From contig DAOPJM010000049.1 of assembly GCA_035399665.1 (NCBI GenBank), forward strand, positions 1 through 10,208: 10,208 nt of DNA. Reading direction: 5' to 3'. Each line of letters starts with the position of its first letter. Positions within the stretch are counted from its first letter, which is position 1. Source of the DNA: DAOPJM01 sp035399665. Its GTDB lineage: Bacteria; Bacillota; Clostridia; Christensenellales; CAG-138. Positions 5,488-10,208 of the stretch are shown one piece after another. A program made the position numbers and the translations under genes. Below the pieces are notes generated by a model. That model searched no databases. It was not told where the DNA came from and saw only the letters and a program-made list of their open reading frames with translations.

Positions 5488-7101
5488 ATGAGAATCAGCT
5501 TTTTCGGCGCGACCCACGAGGTAACGGGCAGCATGACGCTGCTTGAGGTCAACGGCAGGTACATGCTCGTTGACTGCGGTATGGAGCAGGGCAGGAACGT
5601 CTTTGAAAATGTCGCTCTGTCCGTTCCGCCGTCCGAGATACGCTGCGTGTTCCTCACCCACGCGCACATTGACCACTCGGGCAACCTGCCCCTGCTGTAC
5701 AAGAACGGCTTTCGCGGCACCGTATACGCCACGCAGGAGACCTGCGCTCTGTGCAATGTGATGCTTATGGACGCCGCACACATTCAAGAGAGCGAGGCGG
5801 AGTGGGCGAACCGCAAGGCCAAGCGCGCCGCCGACCAACAGATAGAACCCGTCTACACCTGCGAACACGCCGAGGGCGTGTTGAAGCTGTTCCGCCGCTG
5901 CCCCTACGACAGCGTCATAAGTGTGCTTGAAGGGGTGGAGCTGCGCTTTACCGACATAGGGCATCTCTTAGGCTCCGCCGCCATAGAGGTTTGGATGCGT
6001 GAGGGCGAGCTTGAAAGGAAGATGGTGTTCTCAGGCGACGTCGGCAATATCAATCAGCCGCTCATAAAGGATCCCCAGCCCGTGCTTTCCGCCGATTATC
6101 TGTTGATAGAATCCACCTACGGCGACCGCCTGCACCCCGAACGTCCCGACTATGTAAAGGAATTCTCCGAGATAATACAACGCACCTTCGACCGTGGCGG
6201 CAACGTGGTCATACCCTCCTTCGCGGTGGGCAGGACGCAGGAGATTCTTTACTTCATGCGCGAAATCAAGGAACGAGGGCTTATACACGGTCACGACGGA
6301 TTCAAGCTCTACGTTGACAGCCCGCTTGCCAACGAAGCTACAAGCATCTTCCTGCAGTGCGAGACGGAGGTCTTTGACAAACAGACCCGTGAGCTGGTGC
6401 AAAGGGGCGTGAACCCGCTTTGGTTCGACGGCCTGGAGCTTTCGGTGAGCGTGGACAATTCCCGCTCCATCAACGAGATTGCCGAACCCAAGGTGATAGT
6501 ATCGGCAAGCGGCATGTGTGATGCGGGCAGGATACGCCACCACCTGAAGCACAACCTTTGGCGCAAGGAAAGCACCGTCCTGTTCGTGGGCTATCAGGCT
6601 GAAGGAACTTTGGGCAGGCAGCTCTTGGACGGCGCGGAGAAGGTCAAAATCATGGGCGAGGTCATAGCTGTGCAGGCCGAAATCTGCTTCCTAAACGGCG
6701 TATCAGGACACGCGGACAAGAATGGGCTGATAAACTGGCTCTCCGCGTTCAGCGAGAAGAAGCCCGAACTCGTGTTCGTCAACCACGGCGAGGACAGCTG
6801 CTGCACGGCATTCGCTTCCGAGCTGCAAAACGAGCATGGCTATACGGCGTTCGCGCCGTATTCGGGGACGGTATGGGATCTTGCCGAAAACAGAGCAGTC
6901 AGAATTACCGAGGGAATTCCCGCCGCGAAGCCTTCCTCTGAGAGCGCGAGCGCAAGAAAGGCCAAGGCGGCCTTGGGCGAGCTTATCGCCGCCGTGAAGG
7001 AGCTGCTGGGCATAGCGCAAAGCAGCGACGGGCTTGCCAACTCCGAGCTTGTCAAGTTCACTCGTCAGGTGCGCGAGCTTGTCAATCGTTGGAAGCGATA
7101 G
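5488..7101 (+). CDS. Metallo-beta-lactamase/beta-CASP RNA-processing nuclease (CPSF73/YSH1-like)
   Basis: This 537-residue protein has a metallo-beta-lactamase fold interrupted by a beta-CASP domain, the architecture of RNA 3'-end endonucleases and RNase J-type exonucleases. Metal ligands are all visible: HAHIDH at 58-63, His159 (GHLLGS) and Asp184 (SGDVG). Beta-CASP marks are motif A Glu208 (LIESTYGDR), the SFAVGRTQE segment at 244-252, motif B in SASGMCDAGRIRHHL (339-353) and motif C His408 (VSGHADKNGL). It is expected to be a cytoplasmic two-zinc ribonuclease. It lacks the full RNase J layout and is better placed with the COG1236-like bacterial proteins, whose roles are poorly defined. Residues about 478-537 are an Ala/Ser/Lys-rich linker plus a helical tail beyond the catalytic core. 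GGAGG at 5477-5481 lies 6 nt before ATG. It follows the HAD gene by 67 nt with no clear terminator between, so co-transcription is plausible. Confidence 0.93.
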   Translation: MRISFFGATHEVTGSMTLLEVNGRYMLVDCGMEQGRNVFENVALSVPPSEIRCVFLTHAHIDHSGNLPLLYKNGFRGTVYATQETCALCNVMLMDAAHIQESEAEWANRKAKRAADQQIEPVYTCEHAEGVLKLFRRCPYDSVISVLEGVELRFTDIGHLLGSAAIEVWMREGELERKMVFSGDVGNINQPLIKDPQPVLSADYLLIESTYGDRLHPERPDYVKEFSEIIQRTFDRGGNVVIPSFAVGRTQEILYFMREIKERGLIHGHDGFKLYVDSPLANEATSIFLQCETEVFDKQTRELVQRGVNPLWFDGLELSVSVDNSRSINEIAEPKVIVSASGMCDAGRIRHHLKHNLWRKESTVLFVGYQAEGTLGRQLLDGAEKVKIMGEVIAVQAEICFLNGVSGHADKNGLINWLSAFSEKKPELVFVNHGEDSCCTAFASELQNEHGYTAFAPYSGTVWDLAENRAVRITEGIPAAKPSSESASARKAKAALGELIAAVKELLGIAQSSDGLANSELVKFTRQVRELVNRWKR

Positions 7102-7164
7102 CGTCGCCCCCCGGTGCGTACAGCTTATCCGTCAGGGGTCGCTCATAATATAGTAAAAAAGATG

Positions 7165-7194
7165 TTGACAATATCCCCAAAATGTGGGTATACT
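7165..7194 (+). promoter_or_regulatory. Sigma-A promoter for the riboswitch-ATPase unit
   Basis: TTGACA (7165-7170), an 18-nt spacer and TATACT (7189-7194) lie immediately ahead of the riboswitch. Transcription should start near 7200-7202. That is close to the 5' edge of the aptamer, and part of the possible P1 left arm (7195-7201) overlaps the start region. Confidence 0.75.
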
Positions 7195-7305
7195 AAGCTG
7201 TCCGTGAGGGAGTAGTTCCCACGCTTATGGGTGGATTTAAGTCAACACGCATGACCATTTTTAATGGTCTGGCTTAAAAGCAAGAACCAGACTCATGTAC
7301 AGCTT
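7195..7305 (+). promoter_or_regulatory. yybP-ykoY manganese riboswitch (Mn2+-sensing leader)
   Basis: The leader carries the hallmark conserved strands of the yybP-ykoY aptamer: GGGAGTAG (7208-7215), GTCAACA (7241-7247) and AGCAAGA (7279-7285). Its folding fits the known layout. P1 pairs GTGAG (7204-7208) with CTCAT (7292-7296), possibly extended by AAGCTGT (7195-7201) with ACAGCTT (7299-7305). P2 is a short CCCA/TGGG hairpin (7218-7231). P3 pairs TTTAAGTC (7236-7243) with GGCTTAAA (7271-7278) and is capped by a GACCATT/AATGGTC hairpin (7253-7269). This class binds Mn2+ and commonly precedes Mn2+ exporters and P-type ATPases in Firmicutes. The P1 right arm is also the left arm of the following terminator, which implies an ON switch: metal binding stabilises P1 and prevents termination. 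The family call rests on recalled consensus, not a covariance search. Confidence 0.9.
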
Positions 7306-7327
7306 ACGCTGTGCTTGAGTCTTTTTT
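7290..7327 (+). terminator. Riboswitch-controlled intrinsic terminator
   Basis: GACTCATGTACAGC (7290-7303) and GCTGTGCTTGAGTC (7308-7321) form a 14-position stem with one T-T mismatch and one G-U pair, closed by a TTAC loop and followed by six T (7322-7327). It sits between the aptamer and the ATPase gene. Its left arm is the same RNA as the P1 right arm (7292-7305), so the two structures are mutually exclusive. Confidence 0.93.
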
Positions 7328-7356
7328 AAATACTGCACAGCGGGAAAGGAATTGGC

Positions 7357-10002
7357 ATGAAGCATTATTGTGAGGAAGTATCACAGGTCTTGGCAAGCTT
7401 AGGAAGCGACGAGAATGGTCTTAGCAGCGCCGAAGCCGCAAGGCGTCTTGAGAAGGACGGCCCCAACAAACTCAAGGAGGCCGAAAAGGTCACTCTGCTG
7501 CACCGCTTCTTGGAGCAGCTCAAGGACCCGATGATCATCATCCTGCTCTGCGCGGCCGTAATCTCCGCCGGAACGTCCATTTACAGCGGCGAGAGCTTCG
7601 CAGACGTCATAATCATCCTTGTCGTAGTCATTATCAACGCCGTGCTTGGCGTCTATCAGGAGAGCAAGGCCGAGAAAGCCATCGAAGCCTTGCAAGCAAT
7701 GACTGCGGCGACCTGCAGAGTACTGCGCGACGGCAAGCCCATATCCGTCAAGAACGAGGAGCTTGTAGCAGGTGACGTCGTCCTGTTGGAGGCGGGAGGC
7801 GCCATTCCCGCAGACGGGCGTGTGATAGAGTGCGCTTCCCTTCAGATAGAGGAAGCCGCCCTCACAGGCGAAAGCGTTCCGGTACACAAGCTCATCAAGA
7901 CCTTGGGCATGGGCGAAAGCTCCGAGGTACCCTTGGGCGACCGCAGGAACATGGTGTACATGGGCAGCTCATGCGTATACGGCAGAGGCAAGGCGGTCAT
8001 AACCGCCACGGGCATGGACACCGAGATGGGCAAGATTGCGGACGCGCTTGCCAACACCCAAGAGGGAGAGACCCCGCTCCAGAAGAAGCTTACTCAGCTC
8101 GGCAAGACCCTAAGCTGGCTTGTGCTGATAATCTGCGGCGTTATCTTCGGAGTGGCTCTTATCAGGGCAGGCAGCTTCACGCTGAAAATCGTGCTCGACA
8201 CCTTCATGATAGCCGTGGCTGTGGCCGTCGCCGCCATACCCGAGGGACTTGCGACCGTCGTCACCGTGGTTCTGTCCATAGGCGTGACCAATATGTCCAA
8301 GCGCAACGCCGTCATTCGCAAGCTCACAGCAGTCGAAACCCTCGGCTGCGCACAGATAATTTGCAGTGATAAGACGGGTACGCTTACCCAGAACAAAATG
8401 ACCGTGGTTGAGCATGTCGGTGACACAAAGCTGCTTGCCTCCGCCATGGCGCTCTGCTCAGACGCTGTACTAAACGACGACAACGACGCCGACGGTGAAC
8501 CCACCGAATGCGCGCTTGTCAACTTCGCCTATGCGCAGGGCATGAAAAAGCAGGACCTTGAAGCGGAAACTCCCAGGGTGGGCGAGGCTCCCTTCGACAG
8601 CGTCCGCAAGATGATGTCAACCATTCACAAGACCCAAGCCGGCTATGTGCAGTATACCAAGGGCGCACCCGACGAGGTCTTGAAGCTGTGTACGGGTTAT
8701 ATCGAAAACGGCGTTGTTCGCCCCATGACCGACGCGGTTTTGGCAAGGATACTTGACCAAAACAAGGCCTTCGCGGATAAGGCGCTGCGCGTACTCTGCG
8801 CCGCTTACAGGCGCTACGATGAGTTGCCCGAGAGCTTTGAGCCTGAGGACCTTGAAAACAATCTAATCTATATCGGACTTACGGGCATGATAGACCCTGT
8901 CCGTCCCGAGGTCAAGGCCGCTATTGCCACCTGCCGCGAGGCGGGAATACGCCCCATCATGATTACGGGCGATCACAGGGATACCGCAGCCGCCATCGCC
9001 ATGGAGCTTGGTATCATTCACGATCCCTCCGAGGCCATCACCGGCGCGCAGCTCAACACCATATCCAACGAGGATTTCCTGCGCGATGTGGATAAGTACA
9101 GCGTATACGCCAGAGTTCAGCCTGAACACAAGGTCAGGATAGTCGAGGCTTGGCGGGCAAGAGGCTATGTTACCGCCATGACGGGCGACGGCGTGAACGA
9201 CGCTCCCAGCATCAAGACCGCCGACATTGGCGTAGGTATGGGCATTACCGGCACCGACGTCACCAAGAATGTGGCGGACATGGTGCTTGCCGACGACAAC
9301 TTCGCCACCATAGTCAATGCGGTCGAGGAAGGCCGAAGGATATACGACAATATCCGCAAGTCTATACAGTTCCTTTTGGGCTCCAACATGAGCGAGGTCA
9401 TAGGTGTTTTCGCGGCGACGCTGCTTGGCTTTACGCTTCTAAAGCCCGTACACCTGCTTTGGATAAACCTTATCACCGACTGCTTCCCCGCGCTTGCACT
9501 CGGTCTTGAAAAGAGTGAGAGCGACATCATGCAGAGAAACCCAAGAAACCCCAAGGACGGCATCTTCGCGGGCGGCATGGGCTTTGACATCGCGTATCAG
9601 GGACTGCTGGTCTCAATACTGACGCTTGCGGCCTACTTCATCGGTCACTACATGGAGAGCGGCGTTTGGGAAATTGCGGAGAGTCCCGACGGCATGACTA
9701 TGGCGTTCTTGACCATGAGCATGGCGGAGATCTTCCACAGCTTCAATATGCGCAGTCAGCGCAGCAGCGTGTTCCTCATTCCGAATCAGAACAAGATGCT
9801 TTGGGGCGCCATGCTCGGCAGTCTTATCCTGTCAACTGTTGTACTATACATCCCCGGTCTCAATACTGCGTTCGGCTTTGAGCATGTCGACCTTGCGGAG
9901 TACTTCACCGCCATGGGTCTTGCCGTGTCCGTGATACCGTTAGTCGAATTCGTCAAGCTGGTACAACGTGCGGTTGCCCGCGCAAAACACAAGAAAGCTT
10001 AG
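7357..10002 (+). CDS. P-type IIA cation-transporting ATPase (Ca2+/Mn2+ efflux pump)
   Basis: This 881-residue integral membrane pump uses ATP, through a phospho-aspartate intermediate, to export divalent cations. The order of parts is complete: N-terminal cation-ATPase domain (1-55), actuator loop TGES (170-173), TM4 IPEGL (294-298), phosphorylation site DKTGT with Asp338, nucleotide-binding KGAPDE (435-440), MITGDH (536-540) and hinge GDGVND (610-615). About ten transmembrane segments are visible: near 57-74, 82-101, 251-270, 280-311, 669-690, 697-716, 745-764, 780-797, 812-831 and 850-869. Ion-site positions align with SERCA: Glu296 (E309), Asn677 and Glu680 (N768, E771), Asn704, Thr707 and Asp708 (N796, T799, D800), and Glu791 (E908). 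AAAGGA at 7345-7350 lies 6 nt before the ATG. Expression is controlled by the upstream Mn2+ riboswitch, which argues for Mn2+ export; the residues also suit Ca2+. Cargo is not settled by sequence alone. Confidence 0.96.
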   Translation: MKHYCEEVSQVLASLGSDENGLSSAEAARRLEKDGPNKLKEAEKVTLLHRFLEQLKDPMIIILLCAAVISAGTSIYSGESFADVIIILVVVIINAVLGVYQESKAEKAIEALQAMTAATCRVLRDGKPISVKNEELVAGDVVLLEAGGAIPADGRVIECASLQIEEAALTGESVPVHKLIKTLGMGESSEVPLGDRRNMVYMGSSCVYGRGKAVITATGMDTEMGKIADALANTQEGETPLQKKLTQLGKTLSWLVLIICGVIFGVALIRAGSFTLKIVLDTFMIAVAVAVAAIPEGLATVVTVVLSIGVTNMSKRNAVIRKLTAVETLGCAQIICSDKTGTLTQNKMTVVEHVGDTKLLASAMALCSDAVLNDDNDADGEPTECALVNFAYAQGMKKQDLEAETPRVGEAPFDSVRKMMSTIHKTQAGYVQYTKGAPDEVLKLCTGYIENGVVRPMTDAVLARILDQNKAFADKALRVLCAAYRRYDELPESFEPEDLENNLIYIGLTGMIDPVRPEVKAAIATCREAGIRPIMITGDHRDTAAAIAMELGIIHDPSEAITGAQLNTISNEDFLRDVDKYSVYARVQPEHKVRIVEAWRARGYVTAMTGDGVNDAPSIKTADIGVGMGITGTDVTKNVADMVLADDNFATIVNAVEEGRRIYDNIRKSIQFLLGSNMSEVIGVFAATLLGFTLLKPVHLLWINLITDCFPALALGLEKSESDIMQRNPRNPKDGIFAGGMGFDIAYQGLLVSILTLAAYFIGHYMESGVWEIAESPDGMTMAFLTMSMAEIFHSFNMRSQRSSVFLIPNQNKMLWGAMLGSLILSTVVLYIPGLNTAFGFEHVDLAEYFTAMGLAVSVIPLVEFVKLVQRAVARAKHKKA

Positions 10003-10024
10003 CGTATAGCCAAAGCTGCCCCAT

Positions 10025-10064
10025 CGCCGCGTTCCCGTCATCCAGACTCGGGGCGCGGCGTTTC
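10025..10064 (+). terminator. Probable terminator after the ATPase gene
   Basis: CGCCGCG (10025-10031) pairs perfectly with CGCGGCG (10054-10060), and CCCG/CGGG (10034-10037 with 10049-10052) extends the stem across a small internal loop. TTTC follows. The stem is very GC-rich but the T-tract is short, so termination may be incomplete. It begins 22 nt after the ATPase stop. Confidence 0.6.
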
Positions 10065-10131
10065 GCATGAAGAAATGCCTGAATTCGGCAAAAGTCAACT
10101 CAACCACGTCTCCGGAGCAACCAACAGATTC

Positions 10132-10162
10132 AAAAGACCCCCCTCGTCGCAAAGGGGGCGTC
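10132..10162 (-). terminator. Possible minus-strand terminator of a gene beyond the right edge
   Basis: GACCCCCCT (10136-10144) pairs with AGGGGGCGTC (10153-10162) around an 8-nt loop with one bulged C. Read on the minus strand, the hairpin is followed by TTTT (10135-10132), the pattern of an intrinsic terminator; on the plus strand no T-run follows. It would mark the end of a convergent gene to the right. The DNA at 10065-10131, between this and the ATPase terminator, shows nothing else I can name. Confidence 0.4.
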
Positions 10163-10208
10163 AGGAAGAGGGTTATGGTGAGAGCGGTTCTTGACTTTTG
10201 TGCTTTCG

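Noticed and set aside
2584..7101. Helicase plus nuclease as a phage-defence system
   Set aside because: RecD2 and COG1236 beta-CASP proteins are ordinary chromosomal housekeeping families. There is no effector, toxin, sensor domain or mobile-element context here.
7101..7142. Possible terminator after the metallo-beta-lactamase gene
   Set aside because: GCGTCGCCCC and GGGGTCGC can pair only with a bulge and a 24-nt loop, and no T-run follows.
10191..10196. TTGACT resembling a -35 box at the right edge
   Set aside because: Its matching -10 would fall outside the window, so it cannot be judged.
9940..10208. Minus-strand frame antisense to the ATPase end and open to the right edge
   Set aside because: It overlaps the 3' end of a clear gene and crosses both candidate terminators. 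It has no start context and reads as low-complexity Arg/Gly/Phe sequence.

Overview
The window looks like a stretch of chromosome from an uncultured or poorly characterised low-to-mid-GC Clostridia-type Firmicute (gut-type Eubacteriales/Christensenellales would fit). The basis is consensus TTGACA/TATAAT promoters, strong GGAGG ribosome sites, TTG/GTG starts, a RecD2 helicase, a single-chain glycyl-tRNA synthetase, and a Firmicute-style yybP-ykoY manganese riboswitch. No taxonomic search was possible, so this is inference. Most of the window is housekeeping or metal-homeostasis DNA. I see no mobile element, CRISPR array, rRNA or tRNA.

Left part (1-1051, minus strand): the first 98 codons of a lipoprotein run off the left edge. 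It has a lipobox Cys21, a long Glu/Pro/Val/Thr linker, and then the start of what resembles a family-5 (peptide/nickel type) ABC transporter substrate-binding domain. A perfect consensus promoter precedes it. Next comes a 190-residue four-helix membrane protein of unknown function, starting at GTG and divergent from the next block.

Middle (1139-7101, plus strand): a compact co-directional block. Its promoter at 1139-1167 drives glyQS (glycyl-tRNA synthetase), recD2 (3-nt gap), a HAD-family phosphatase (starts at a TTG overlapping the recD2 stop), and, after 67 nt, a beta-CASP metallo-beta-lactamase protein of the CPSF73/RNase J type. The first three are almost certainly one transcription unit. 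The fourth has its own strong ribosome site and may share the transcript.

Right part (7165-10064, plus strand): a promoter, a yybP-ykoY manganese-sensing riboswitch, an intrinsic terminator whose left arm is also the right arm of the riboswitch P1 stem, and then an 881-residue P-type IIA cation-transporting ATPase. The logic reads as an ON switch: Mn2+ stabilises P1, the terminator cannot form, and the pump is made. The pump retains residues matching both SERCA Ca2+ sites, so Ca2+ and Mn2+ are both plausible cargo. The gene ends at a GC-rich hairpin. A second hairpin at 10132-10162 reads as a terminator for a minus-strand gene beyond the right edge.

The best observation is the riboswitch-pump module. 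I found no convincing undescribed multi-gene system.
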